A stretch of DNA of 64,000 bases from Corylus avellana (GCF_901000735.1 NC_081543.1:26679515-26743514); one strand, 5' to 3'; shown: positions 1 to 12,793, counted from the stretch's first letter. A program made the numbers and translations. The notes: generated by a model not told the origin, from the letters alone.

Positions 1-1123
1 CTTTCCCTATTTGCAATATACTCACCAGGTTATTTTTTTGGGAAAAGTAATGTTAACTCAAGTTAGCTCATGACATTATGTAGTATCCTTAACACAAACC
101 AAATGCAAATGTACGGATCCATTTTATGGCTCAGACTAAATTTTGCTAATGTAATGGTGTATATGGTACCACATAGTTTGATCACATGGCACTACACAAC
201 CTACAACATTAGAGGCAATAAAACAAAATCTGAACCTTGAAATAGATCATCTCCGTTGCACTTGAAATGGAGAAGATCTTACTCCGTTGAGTTGAAGGAT
301 TGAAAGGCCACACGGTTCCAGGATAATATTAACTGAAGGAGTCGTTCTTGCTTCAAAAGAGTATGCATGCAGACTATGAATGCAAAGTATGCATTTTGAG
401 TTACATGCCAAATACAATCAGTAACCTGTCAGGGAAGAGTCCCAAACATAAGCCAGCTTATGAAACATAGCAGCATTTCCAATTCAATTGTGAAAGCACC
501 TCTCTCAGATGCTCCACGTGAAAAGTCTAACAAAAGAGAACCTTTCAAAATGTTTTGTGCAAATCCGTTAATTGACCAATTCGTTCAAACTTCGAATGTC
601 AAAATCAAACTATATATATACATGAATAATCTGACATCAAGCATGTCTATGCGTTTTATATTTCTCTACTTCCATTACATAGATTAATTTACACTAGAAA
701 CAACCCAGTAACAGGATCAAATAATGCAGGACCCGCAGAAAAGCTATATCACGGGGAGACGGACAGAGAGTAGTTCACCTAAGCAAGCTCTATTCCGAAT
801 CTCTCTTTAGACAATTAAAGTAACCAGTATGGTAATCCCTTCATTTACTACGCAACTCAGGCAAATATGTTGCTTATAAAAATTCATAAAAAAAAAATAA
901 TAATAATAAAATAAAAAAGAAAGAAGGGATAATGGACTCGGTGATTCAATCATGCCAAACTATATTTACTTTCCTTCTCTTTTCATTCTTTTTTTCTACA
1001 TTTTAAAAGTAAATGAATGCACAAAGACGCTATGCTTTTGAAATGGGCACGACTCATTCAGAACCAAAACAACCAAACCACAGCCAATCTGTGGCTGCCA
1101 CTTAACAATGGAGAGAGAGAGAG

Positions 1124-1167
<44 letters not shown>

Positions 1168-1238
1168 GGAAAAACCAAAAACTCTTATGGCTATGTAACC
1201 TTTGCAGAGGAGGAGTTAAGCTGAGTTTCTGATTGCTG
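1..1238. other. 3' flank of the RHB1A-like gene
   Basis: No coding exon is visible. The part next to position 1239 is expected to hold the 3' UTR of the RING-H2 gene on the minus strand and contains a GA microsatellite. The rest is AT-rich, with short A-runs near 887-915. Open frames here are short and unsupported; those over the GA tract are low-complexity translations. Confidence 0.6.
1111..1164. repeat. (GA)n microsatellite
   Basis: Near-perfect GA dinucleotide run with one GC interruption, about 75 bp beyond the stop codon of the RHB1A-like gene, so probably in its 3' UTR. Confidence 0.95.
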
Positions 1239-2834
1239 CTAATCAATAGGAGGATTGAAAATCATCTCCTGCATCATAAGAAAAACAAAGCCCTCTCAGT
1301 ATCGAACATGGTAACGGATATCTCATTCCATCCAATCACAAAATAAATGAAAATTTTGATTTTGGCAGACCTTATCACACACAGGACAAGTGTCGCTTCT
1401 TTCCATCCACTCAAGAATACATGCAAGGTGAAAATGATGATCGCACTTTGTGGTCATTTTTGGATTTTCTGTGTCGTACTCTGTAGGGAAGAAGAGAAAA
1501 ATAATTATACGTAAATTTTCTATTCCAAACACAATGATCTGAACATCACACCATCACTAGCAGAACAAAAGAGCACAAACAAAATAGCCAAAGTCGCAGC
1601 TACGTGCACAACAAGGATATCACCTTCCAAACAAATGGGACAACCATCATCTTCCTCTGTTGCAGAAATTACGGGTTTCACTGACTTTGAAAGTTCAACT
1701 TCTGACTCTTTTTCTAAGTCAAGCTCAAAATTGGTTTCCGCTTTGCTTTCCGATTCCTTGAGATCTTCACACTTAACCAAATTTTCTTGAGAGTTGCCAC
1801 CTATTGTTTCTTGAACAGAATCAGAATTTGTTGTTTGTGCTGCCGCGTCACTCTTGTTGCTGCAAATTTCTTGAGCCACAGGAGGTGTTTGAGGACGCCC
1901 TAAAACCACATCATATGGCATAGGTGCCGGAGGTGGTCTATAAGTGTCAGGAATTGACGTATCCAGATTTGTATCAACCAGGAGCCCTGCAGAGAGAACA
2001 GGGGCACCTCCATGGTCAGATGATAGGGGTACATGCTCTTCTGAAGCTCTTGGGAACTGCAGAAAAAGTTAACTTAGAGAGACCAAAAATATAGGCCATG
2101 AGGGTCATGATGCAGCAAACAGCAGCAATATATGAGCATGCAAACATTTCTTAATAATCAAGCAGCAATGTCAAGTACTGCATAGAAGAGCTAATTCTCC
2201 CATGACAAACTATCTGTTCTCAGGGGCCATCCACAAAGTTTCATGGAGATTATTACAGTGTTACGTTAACTGATGTTACCACCAGGTGTCCCTCCAACAA
2301 ATTTGATATGTACTTTATAGGTGATGTGATAAAATATTTTAGTGTGACTTTTAGTGATTAGGAAAAGACTAGTTCTCCAAGGAATCGACTGTATCGAGTC
2401 CTACACAAAGCTTCAAGGTTGGGCTTTTATAAAATATACTTTTGTAATCTTCCACTGCAACCAAAGTCAATGAGATTGTAACTGAGGATTTAAGGGGTTT
2501 TTATTTTCTTCACTGGTAGCTTGTAGCTGAAGATTTGAGTTAATTCATATATCTCAGAAAAGAAATATCCACAAGTAAAACAAGATTAATATATATTGCT
2601 AATGTCAAACTTGGGAAGAAAAGACAGATACTGTCCTACAGCAGTGCCACAATAAACCATATTCCATAGAATCACGTATGTAACATAAAGACAACATTTT
2701 GTTCTAGACTCGAAAACATGAGCAAAGTGGAGAGAGGAAGAGAATTCCTAAGAAAAGATTATACTGACATAATAATATGCAGGTGTAGCGTTCAGTTCAG
2801 CACTTTTGGAGGAACAACAGCAGCAGCCTCCCAT
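1239..2834 (-). CDS. RHB1A: RHB1A-like RING-H2 E3 ubiquitin-protein ligase
   Basis: Four coding exons on the minus strand, each with GT/AG borders and matching phase: 2769-2834, 1624-2056, 1371-1480 and 1239-1268, giving about 212 residues. The start MGGCCCCSS has Gly2 followed by a cysteine cluster, as in N-myristoylated and palmitoylated proteins, so membrane tethering is likely. A proline-rich stretch (TYRPPPAPMPYDVV) and an acidic, Ser-rich middle match the RHB1A family. The RING-H2 finger spans about residues 161-201: CPIC, then CDHHFHLAC, then CPVC, with all eight zinc ligands present. The intron between the first and second Cys pairs falls where exons 2 and 3 join (EE/YDTENP). The product should accept an E2 through the RING and transfer ubiquitin; the substrate is unknown. 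No disabling change was seen. The family call is strong; the exact orthologue is inferred. Confidence 0.93.
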
Positions 2835-4240
2835 TTCTTTTAATTTATCTTGACTCCAACCAAAAACCATCAGTATTTTCCATTTGTTGCAGCATATCCC
2901 CCTTCTTTAGCACTGAAAAATGACAAACTCTATTAGGTAAGAGACAACCAATTATAACTGCTAAATTTATACAGCTATAGAATCTTCAATATAACGCATG
3001 CACTTGTAGAAGACAAACTTAAAAATTGCGTGTAACACAAGCTCATGGGGAAACAAAAATGAAAAAGCATCAGTAAGGAGGCATTTATTATTGGAGACTA
3101 AGTAAAGATTAAAAGGCATAAAAACAGCCAGTTTCATACCATAGAAAAGGGATACACAACATAAGGACAATCCCAGCTAAATGAATCAGAAAGCGAAATG
3201 AAGAATGATCAGGGCCCTATTTCTGAAAAAAAAAAATATAAATATATATATATAGCAATGCCACCATCAGCACCAAAACCCTACACCTATAATCTATTCC
3301 TACTAACAAGTACTTCATAGCTTAAAAGTCAACCTCAAAAGCATTACTCTAACTACCAGAATAGCTTACGTATTTGATAGACCACCATGCTTAATGGTTC
3401 CGCTTCTCTCCTACTTCAATTTACTAAGAAGGAGAACAAAAAAACACCAACAAACACATTATTTAGCATAGAACATTAAAAAAGATCAAGTATTTATTAA
3501 CCCTATCCATCATCTATATTACCACCCCCTCATTCAGCTCAACTGCTGCAGTCCAATATTACTGCCTCTTCCAACACCGTCATCCGAGTTTGTCGAAACA
3601 AAATTACGAACTTTCTCAGCCTTACCAATCCTATGAATTCAATCACAAGAATCCCAAACAACTACATGATCCAATAATCTTTTCAACAATTCCTAAACCA
3701 TCACCACGCTCAAACTCACACATACATACATAAAAACACATGGAAAAAAAACAGACTTTCGGTATACGAACAATGATCCAAAGTGATAAACCCTAAACAA
3801 ATAATGAAGAAATTCAAATATAGCTACTGAACACGAATACAAACAGCAAGGCAACCGACTGGAAAAGCAAAGCAAAACAAAACAAAACAAGATAAAATAA
3901 AAACCCCAAAAATCACAATCAAAATCCAAAGCTTCGACTACAGAATCTCAACAAACGCGGGATAGATTCCAGCAAAAAGGCGATTGAATAGAGTCATGAA
4001 TTCGGTTCCTTTGAGAGACCCATTCGGCGGAAAAAGTGAGAGTGGAAAATCTTTACCTTTGCGAAAGGGAATTGGAATTGGGATTCAAGGAATCGGTGGG
4101 AGGCAGCTTGTTGAGCAATGTTGGAAGCGGTGGAAGATGGTGCCGAAAAAAGAGACTTTTGGCTCTTCTTTTAGAGAGAGAGCGAACGAGAGAGAGAGGA
4201 GGTTTCGTGCGCACCGGAAAAAAGGACAAGGAAAATAGTA
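2835..4240 (-). promoter_or_regulatory. Leader, probable 5' UTR intron and proximal promoter of the RHB1A-like gene
   Basis: Upstream of the start codon there is no further coding sequence. On the minus strand, CGCAAAG/GTAAAG near 4067 looks like a 5' splice donor. The leader therefore probably begins near 4070-4240, in a region with CT/GA-rich tracts, and is joined across a long 5' UTR intron to the coding exon. The acceptor just before 2834 is not certain. The transcription start is not visible directly. Confidence 0.45.
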
Positions 4241-7200
4241 AAATAAATAGGGATTATAATATTTTGGTCTCGTAGGATTGGACTTAGTTAAGTCCATTAT
4301 TAAATGTTTTAATTTGTTTTGTTTAATTTTATTTCCAATACCGATTTGACTTTTGAGTAATTTAATTATTTATTTTAATAAATTTGACATTATCTAAAAA
4401 TTGTTCAATTAACTAATTTTATTTTTATATTTTTTTCAAATCCATCTGCGATAGTTCGGATTTCTCCAATTATGTTCTGTGCTCAGAATCTGATAAAGAC
4501 CGATAGCAATATAGGTAGAGAGCTATTGCAAGGTCAACACCACTTCATTGAAACTTGTCCAGCAAAAATCGTTAGATGGAAACTTGTGTAAAGAATAAGC
4601 GAGTGCACTAGCGCAAAACCCATTGCACCGACGAACAAACAACGACTTTTGCGCAGCTCAATCTCTTGCTTGTTTTAATGGGCACTACGGCTTTTTGGCC
4701 TCCATTTGCTAGGATGAAAAATTAAAGATTTTAGTTTCATAAACTCTCACGGTGTTGGTGATGTCGATCTTTGTCTCGGTTAGGTTTGTGTTCATTCCTC
4801 CGATTGTCATTTCAACGATTATTATTATTTTGAGGAAGCCTTCGTTGTTGTCGTTGATCGGCCAAGAATTTGGCAAGCCTCCCATACATACATATGTCAA
4901 GACTCACAATCACAAAAGATTTAAACTATATCTTTCACATTAGGAATAGCATCCCTTTTATTGTATTTTTTAAAATACCTAATATGTTCTCATTATAAAG
5001 TTTAAAATAATAAAAATAAAAATTATACGAGTTTATACAAATCAAGCTAAGTTCATACGATTACAAATAATTTATTAAATGAGTCTAGATTTTTGTTCAT
5101 GCTCAAGCTATTTAATAATAGAGCCGAACTCGAGTCAAGTTTATAAAAGTCAAGCTCGAATTATTTATGAACAACTCAATTCATTTATAGCACTACATAG
5201 GATAGTTTATCATTACAGTTTTGTAAATTTTAATTGGCATTTTTAAGATCAATTAATTAAAAATTTATTAATTTAGCATTTATTTTTAACAAATATAAGA
5301 ATATAACAAATGTTATAGCATAAAATGTTGACGTAAGAAAAATAGTAAAACAACAAAGATGATTTTGACCCATTTTCATTTATTGACACCAATTTAAGTG
5401 GGAGGGTCCGACCCAGCACCAAGATGGGCTTAACAAAGCGGGTAATGGGCCGAAACCTTCACCAACTGCTGTGGACTGAGAATCATATTGAGTCAACTGG
5501 GCCCCAGAAGTGAACCGTACCCATTTTGGTTGCATTAGCTCATGAGGCCTTAAGAGTCAAATTGTTCGGGTAATACAATTTTTACTATAATTTTATTTAT
5601 TATTTATTTTTTTTATGTTTTTTTACAACTAGATGTGACAAATTATAATTGGTGAAATGATCAAGTAAAATAATCGACTTGTTAATGAACTGTCACGTTT
5701 ATAAATAAGTTATAGTAAAAGTTGTAGTACCCCTATCAGCAATTGATCCTTATAAGTCGCAGTGCATCTCTTAGACTCCTAGATTCTAGAACGACCAAAT
5801 CCACAAAAAAAAAAAAGTCATAGAATTTAATACAAACCTCAAGTACAACTCACCCTTGAAAGGGAATGGCATTCAAAAGTTTATTTACACATATTAAAGA
5901 TTGCAATTAACCCATGTGAAACACTTAAAATCATAACATACTACTATGCATTGCAGTTAATGTTCATGATGACCCACTCTATTAACACTGACTCAATAGT
6001 TGCAATTTTTCTTTTTGACGGCTCTACTTATCTATTAGTATTAAAAAACTTAACACTATACCATACATAATATTAAAACATTTTAATTTAGCTTATACAT
6101 CGCCATTTCACGAACATAAACCACAACCCATTTGATCCCGGACTTCGATACCAACTATACAAACTTTTCTCTATTATTTTCTGTATTGATTCCTTTGTAT
6201 TGTTCTCTTGTTTGTTTCGATGATCAAATAGAGCACAATTGCACGGTACGAGGATGCTTTCGGCCTACGTCTAATCATGCAACAAGACAAACAACTAGTT
6301 CACGAAATCTAAAAGAGGACAACGACAGAGTCGCACAAAATCTTTGCCGTGGACAACAATGGCTAAGTAACACAGCACCACCATAATTCTGAGCTAAAAA
6401 GGGCTAGGCATCCATTGGCCTGTTCATGCCCTTTTCCCTGAAATTGGAGACACCCATAGGAGCAAGCAATGCAGAAAGAAAAGGTATGGATATTGGGGTG
6501 GGGAATTACCTTAAACCACTCAGATCACCTCCACACGTCCACTTCACAATCGATGCACATATCCCAATCACACCAAATGCCAGCCTCAGCCTGACCCATC
6601 TACCAACATTATCATATATATAATTGAGGGGGGTGGTTACCTAAAAATAATATCCCCCCAAAACCCCACATTCAATGAGCCCTAGTCTTTCTTGGATAAG
6701 AATGAACCACAGTTTACTTGTGTCAATTCATGAATTGATTTGCATCGGACCCATAAGTTTGTTTTTAGCTTCTGCATAGATAGGTGGGTTACCAAACTAT
6801 CACCAAAAAGTTTTAAGATTAGCAAATCTACTGCTAAAACCGGATTCAGATTCCCAACAATTTCGCTAACAATTTAAACAAATATATGAAAATCTTTATA
6901 AAGCCCACTTATCTATGCAGGTGACCGGGCAACCCAGAATTAGATTGGATAGATAGGCCCCATGTTAGCTTTCTCATATTTGCTGTCTAATTTACTAACA
7001 ATTTGGACATAAAATTGGAGATCTCTATTCCCTAGAACTTACTTGTTGGCTTTTGTCAAGAATGGTTTAGTCCCATCCAATCTAGTCCTCTACATGATCC
7101 TCTTGGAATAGAGGATCCTATTCCGAACTTTAAATAATCAAATAATTGACATTAGACCACCCTGATTTCAACTCTATGCCTTTCACCAATACCATCATGT

Positions 7201-7420
7201 CTCATGTCAATCACTGGCTCTTCAAATATAACATCTGATAATGAGACATCTAATATGAGAGATTAAGGATATAATAATACCAATATTACAGGGTTAGAAT
7301 CCAGGAGAGATTGAATATGGTTGGCCAACCACCACTCCCATATCAGTTTACTAATTAGATCTGATCTAAAGGTTAGGGTTAAAAACTTAATATGTATATT
7401 ATCATACAAACACTGAAGTT
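4241..7420. other. Intergenic region between the RHB1A-like and SAP30-like genes
   Basis: No convincing gene. The sequence is AT-rich. A short GC-richer block at about 5400-5530 carries several TGGGC/GGGCC motifs resembling plant site II elements, but no gene starts there. The segment at 6130-6660 has open frames without recognisable domains. I see no tRNA, no rRNA and no clear transposon ends. Confidence 0.5.
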
Positions 7421-9764
7421 TCAGAGTCGCCGTCCTATAGGTTTGTCGGCTGACCTCCGTCTCTTGGCAGCCTGGACAAATTCATTGATCACTTGTGCCT
7501 CGTCCACTTCAAGCTGCATCGGAAAATGACATCAGGTTTATGCATATGCGTGCATGCGTTTCATTTATAAGGGAGAAAGAGAGAGAGACCTGCAACGTAA
7601 AGTGCCGCTGCACCGCGTTAAGCAAATGTTCCCTTGATGGATTAAAATTGCTGCTCATCTACAGTATAAATTCTAAATTAAGTAAAAATTAACAAAATCT
7701 GCAGGAAAACACATCTGAGTCCATAAGGAGGCATGACTTACAAGGTTGAAGTGTCTGCAATATCTCCACAATGAGTCTGAACCTAATTTGGCTAAGTTCA
7801 ACCTCTGATTTAGCGCACAAGAGATTAAGAAAGACATTAGTATAGCAAAAATATTTATATTATCTGCTGATTCATGAATTGTGTGCACATGTTCTGCATG
7901 TCATATGCAGAAAATATATAATAATAAATATCGAACTCCTTATACCCACACACACGTACACACCCCTGCTAAGTGCTATAAAGAATTGCAACATCAGAAG
8001 ATATATTTTGCTCTACTGCCTGAGAGAGGACAAAGTATTATCAAGTAATTCTGCATCTAAGATCACTAAGGATGAATTCAAGCGAGTTAAACAATCAGCA
8101 TAATATTGTTTTTATCCGCATTTCAGATTTGAAACTTAGATGCCAGCCACACACCAACACGGAACCAAGCTTCATGAATCTCTTAATTTTGAAAAATTAT
8201 TACCGATTGAGGTGCATGGATGGATTGAACTTCTCTGTAAATGCCACGATTTGTTGACTTTGTCGATGCAGACGGAACCCATGGCTTTGTCCGAACTCTT
8301 GGCTTGCTAAGTTTGTGGAACTCAATACTGGTAGCTGCTCAAGGGAACAATAACGATATTAAAAGGGAGATTTCAACCCAACCCTAAATTGAATATGATA
8401 TGCAACAATTCTTTCTTTGCCTTCCCTATTTTTTTTATAAGTAATTTCTGACCCCAAAGGGGAGGGGAAGGAGATATCAAAACCTCTGCTGGATGAGGCG
8501 TAGTCCCCAACCAATTGAGTTACCCCTTTGGGTCAAAACAACTTCAATAAAGCTGTCTTTCCTAGTAAGAATGATATGCAGGAACTATAACAGAGCATCA
8601 GCAAATCAGACATGGCGTAACTTACAGAAATCATTATCCTTTTCACCAACGTCAGAGCTACTGCTAGAAATATCATAATCATGATCATCATCTTCTTCAT
8701 GCCCTGTAGGATGTTCCAGCACACTCAATGCATTCCTTTGCAACTTTACTTCAACCCCATTTTTCAGAACCTTGAATGTCAAAAGATTGCCAGTTAAAAT
8801 ATGCAACCTTGAAATTACTTTGTTCACGGAGTACAGAAGAGAATAAAAACCCAATAAAACAATAAAGAGTATAAATAGGGAGCAAATCAACAAATAAGAG
8901 CAAACCAAAAATCAATTATAGTCATAAAGATAGATGCCCATCAAATAAAAATACTACAAATTAAATTCTTCTAATTTTTTTTCTTCTCAATTATTAACAA
9001 GCACCAACCCTCAAGATATAACACGCCCATACGCATGAGTAAACCTTTCGAATATTTTCTTTTCTTTTGGTAAAAGTGAAACTCTTTGTTACAATATCCA
9101 AACTTTATAATTTATACCTATAAACTATGAAAAGTAACTTACTTTGTCAGGCATGGTGGACTCCGTCAGGGAAGAACTTTTTCCAACCATTGCGGCTAAA
9201 GAAAAGACAAATCTTTTTTCAAAAATTGGTTATTTTCTCGTATATTTATAAATTAAAATTTAAAACCCCTTTAAATATGTTCGGCATGTGAAGCCCTACC
9301 TTAATACGGCAATTAAAAACAACCAATCATATTAAAGTATAAGGGGGGCTATATTAGGCAACTAATTCCCATATTAAAATGACACACATTGAATCACAAA
9401 CACATTAACGATTAAGTGACCAGAATAAAATTCTCATCCATGCCGTGTGATTCTTGGACACTAAGAGATAATTTAATTGCAATAAACAAATTATACAGAG
9501 AGAATAAGCCAAGAAGATTCATGTGATGAGTGATTAAACAATGAATTGAAACAAAAGGAATAAGGCAAATACCAGCCAATGCCAACCTCCGAGGCCGACA
9601 GCCTTCTTGACCACGCCTTGCAAGCCCACCAATACAGACTTCGTTCTGTTGTTTCCAGTAACAATGACTTTGGTGTGCCTGGGAAGCACGGAAAGTTCCT
9701 CATCCCCACTTTCCTCTCGAAAAGGTGAAAGAACCCGAGAAGAACAAAGCTCTGGCTCCAGCAT
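7421..9764 (-). CDS. SAP30-like subunit of the Sin3 histone deacetylase complex (AFR1/AFR2-like)
   Basis: Six coding exons on the minus strand, all phase-consistent with GT/AG borders: 9573-9764, 8626-8770, 8204-8334, 7742-7804, 7590-7658 and 7421-7513, about 230 residues. The chosen start (MLEPELCSSR) is the conserved one for the family; an upstream in-frame GTG adds six residues and is less likely. Exon 1 contains the hallmark LPRHTKVIVTGNNRTKSVLV and GLGGWHWL. Exon 2 gives VEVKLQRNALSVLE and an acidic stretch, exon 3 is basic and Ser-rich, and exons 4-6 form the Sin3-binding domain (LWRYCRHFNL, NPSREHLLNAVQRHF, EFVQAAKRRR). In Arabidopsis, AFR1 and AFR2 help recruit histone deacetylation to flowering regulators; a similar nuclear co-repressor role is inferred here. 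No stops or frameshifts interrupt the model. Confidence 0.92.
8451..8535 (-). repeat. tRNA-derived SINE-like fragment in intron 2 of the SAP30-like gene
   Basis: On the minus strand, GGGTAACTCAATTGG resembles a Pol III A box. About 30 bases on, GGTTTTGATATCTCC resembles a B box, with a T-run further along on the plus strand near 8430. The arrangement matches the better-defined SINE at 32609-32713. Target duplications were not found here. Confidence 0.45.
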
Positions 9765-11125
9765 CTTGACGCAATAGACCACTCTTTTTTCTTTATCAAA
9801 AAGCAGAACCCAGACGAACCCAATTACCAGACAAAAAAGCTACACATAAAACTTCAATCCCACTACCCAATACCCAAAATTGCAAGGACCCAAAACAGGT
9901 CGGATTGCAACAAAAAAAACCCCACTGCTTTCAAATTAAGATCTTCCTTCTCTCTGGGTTTTGCTACTAGTACAAAAATCTAACTTCTCAAACTAATTTG
10001 CAGAACAAAACCAAAAATTTCCCAGCTCCAATAGCCATCCCTGAAGCATAAACAAAACCGAAAAATTAAAGTGCATGTCATTAAAATTCGAGAAATATTA
10101 TGAGAGAGAGAGAGAAGGGGACCTGAGAAACTGAGTTCATAAAGTCTGACACGTATTCTTGAGGGACGTGTTAAATGCGGATAAGCCACGAAGAAAGTAT
10201 CCAATATATCCTTTCACGGACTCAGATTGATCACAATCAATGAATGAACCCACAGTTCATTCATCTCACTATTTTCTTATGCTTCTTTTAAATTCAGAGT
10301 GACATCACCACCACCACCACCACCACCACCACACCTGCAAAAATAAAATCAAAGATTCCAATTTAATTAATCAAAGCTCAAGACACTCTTAGACACCGTT
10401 TGATTCCTGAGAAAGTGAAGGAAAACCAAAGAAATCAAAATTTTTCATTTTTTTAGGTTCCAAAATTGTTCATTCATAGTGAGCTTCGGAAAACGAAAAG
10501 AATTAATGCACAAATTTTTTTGCTCTCATTCCTTCAAAGTACTTTACCCAATCACTCTAAAAAAAATTGTTCAAAAAAACACTAATTATTCTACTAAATC
10601 AATCCCAAAAAAAAAAAAAAAAAAATTGAAAAGTAAAACCAAACACACTCTCAATGCAAAAGAACATCAATACCTGAAATCCACAACTAATCGAAACCAA
10701 TAAGCACAGGAAATCACACAAAAATTCAACATTGAACAATCGAAAAAATCAGATTGACAATTACCACTCACTGAGTTCACAATACCATCGAAATCAAAAG
10801 AAAACCGTGAATTACTCCGACAGCGCAGTAGGAGCTTCGCTTGGAATTAGCAGTTGATCCGAAATGCAACCGATTAGAGCCGCTGAAGCCACAGGACCAG
10901 AGGTTTTCGGTGGCGAGAAATCGGATTTCGGGGATGGAGGAAGAATATCGGAAGGTTTTTTTTTTTTTGTATGCGCGCTCCGGTTTGAATGCGGGTAGTG
11001 AAAAAAAATGCACAGCTTTTGAGGAGAGAAGAAGCAGCACATTAAATGCTTACCAACTGCCATGGGGAAACGTACTGCCATGTGCCGTACGGTCATACCT
11101 TTGTAACCGGCGCAACCGGTTATAG
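9765..11125 (-). promoter_or_regulatory. Leader and promoter region of the SAP30-like gene
   Basis: No extra coding sequence. Two minus-strand donor-like sites suggest 5' UTR exons: CTCAG/GTCCCC near 10122, and one near 10770 preceded by a GC-richer exon-like block at about 10780-10960. A possible acceptor TGTGTAG lies near 9845. The promoter would then lie near 10960-11125. Alternative first exons are possible; none can be proven without transcripts. Confidence 0.4.
10306..10333. repeat. (CCA)n microsatellite
   Basis: Nine tandem CCA/CAC trinucleotides inside the presumed 5' UTR intron or promoter of the SAP30-like gene. Confidence 0.95.
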
Positions 11126-11964
11126 TAATTTCTTGCATCATTTCTAATTAAAATTATTATGAATTTAATACATCATTTTTATTAATTTTACAATTATTAT
11201 TATCTCGCTAATAAGATAAATTTTTTTAATTAAAATGGCTTATCAATTTTTGGAACATATTTGATAGTATTTTGAGCTTTGGTTAATTTTATTGTTCTAG
11301 AGCTTGTTTGTTTTTTGCAGTTTCAAAATATGTAATTTAGCGTTTAATAAAATAATAAATTAACTTTAAAATCATACATTTTAAAAAAAGAAAAACGTAA
11401 TACATTGCATGTAATTTGAAAAATCGCACTTTTTGCCTAGAAGTTTGAATGGCGAACACTTTTGTGTTCAAATCATTACCCCTTATTTTGTACTAAATGA
11501 ATATTCTTTATTTCAAATGAAATTGAGAGGATCTTATTCCAACTTTTTGTGTTTCTAAGTAAAGATACTTTTGATTATTACTAGCATGTCACTTGTTATG
11601 TTGTATATTTATTGCTTTGTTATGAAACCACTAAAATATATATGGCACAATGTATAGGGTATTGTATAAGGTGTAATAACTTTAATATGAATCATTCCTT
11701 TTTAATGAACTGCCAAAATGCAACCCCAATGGCCAATGCTATATAGCACATGCAATTTCTTTAAGTATTGCACCCTATCTCATTACAAGACAATTACCTT
11801 CTTTTGTTTGTTTTTTATTTTTTTATTTTTTTTTAATTTTTATCTAATATATTATAATTTATATAAAAAAAATTAATGTAAAATCAATCCTTATAATTAT
11901 ACATTATGTTTTTTTATGGCATAAAAATTTGCTTAGAACTCACTTTAGTAAGAAAAAAAGAATA

Positions 11965-12424
11965 GGTTATTGCACTAAACCTCCGTCCAATCTTTTTTAT
12001 GAAAATTGTCATAAGTTACCTCAATACCAATCATATTATAACACATGTTACCTATATTAATATATGTATCGAAAAAGCTAGTTGAACTACCCAAAATAGT
12101 AAAATAGGAAGTGGTTGAATTGCCCTAGGCTAGCTAGAGGAGCCACCCCTCATTTGGCCAATTGGAGTGTCTTGACCACCACCTCAAATTGTTGTTTTTG
12201 TTTTTGTTTTTTTTGGCCATTTTGGACTGGTTGACCACCCCCAATGACCATGACCCAGATATGCTTCAAGGGGGGTGGCTGAACCACCTCCAAGGCCAAA
12301 GCCACCTCCTCCGAAATTTATTGTGAGTAACACGTATTATAGTATGAATATATATGATTGGTGTTGATATGGTATTTGATGATTTTATACAAACTTTGGA
12401 TGAAAGTTCGGTATAGAGACCTTT
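11965..12424. mobile_element. Small TIR element with a GTGGC-rich core
   Basis: The ends are imperfect inverted repeats of about 90 bp: the left arm contains ACCAATCATATTATAACAC and the right arm its approximate complement around ATATGATTGGTGTTG. The core (12125-12315) is GC-richer, with repeated GGTGG/CCACC words, as in the larger elements at 40835-46713. There is no transposase, so it is non-autonomous. Superfamily not determined; Mutator-like is a guess. Confidence 0.65.
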
Positions 12425-12510
12425 GTTTTTGTTTAGTAATTCTAAATGACATCAATTTTATACATACTAGGTGCTATATCTTAATGTTCTCGAATTATGA
12501 TCATTTTCAT

Positions 12511-12637
12511 TTCATTTGAACTGAATAATATCCAGTTAGTTATAGTGGATGGATATTTTTGTCTCTTCAAAAAGTGAAAAGATAAAAATACATATCCACT
12601 ATAAGTAACTGGATATTATCCAGTTCATTTGAACTGG
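12511..12637. repeat. Foldback hairpin element
   Basis: Two arms of about 50 bases form a near-perfect inverted repeat (left TATCCAGTTAGTTATAGTGG, right CCACTATAAGTAACTGGATA) around a short loop. It is typical of a tiny MITE or an siRNA/miRNA-type precursor; no host gene is involved. Confidence 0.7.
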
Positions 12638-12655
12638 AGAGGATCCTATTTCGAT

Positions 12656-12793
12656 ATTCTCCTGATGTTTTCCTGGTCCTACATGGATATTATTATTATT
12701 ATTATTATTATTATTTAAAATGTCCCTTATTTATTTCACTTAGTTTTTAGAAAATAATATCTACCTAGGACCCGAAAAACACTAAGAGATCAC
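12656..12793. mobile_element. Short MITE with an ATT microsatellite
   Basis: Left end CTCCTGATGTTTTCCTGG and right end GGACCCGAAAAACACTAAGAG are imperfect inverted repeats around an (ATT)n run. The subterminal word TCCTACATGGATATT matches the end of the large element at 40835-45745 (TCCTACGTGGATATT on the complementary strand), suggesting one family. Confidence 0.6.

Noticed and set aside
996..1246. Overlapping open frames of alternating Arg/Glu or Ser/Leu
   Set aside because: They are translations of the (GA)n microsatellite with no domain or splice support.
6132..6623. Two short plus-strand frames at 6.1-6.6 kb
   Set aside because: No recognisable family, no splice or promoter context; kept only as unassigned intergenic sequence.
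9491..9823. 110-residue frame overlapping the SAP30-like exon 1
   Set aside because: Shadow frame; the overlapping frame carries the conserved family sequence and fits the splice phases.
10841..11125. Plus-strand 94-residue frame near the SAP30-like promoter
   Set aside because: No domain, and it lies opposite the likely leader exon of the minus-strand gene.
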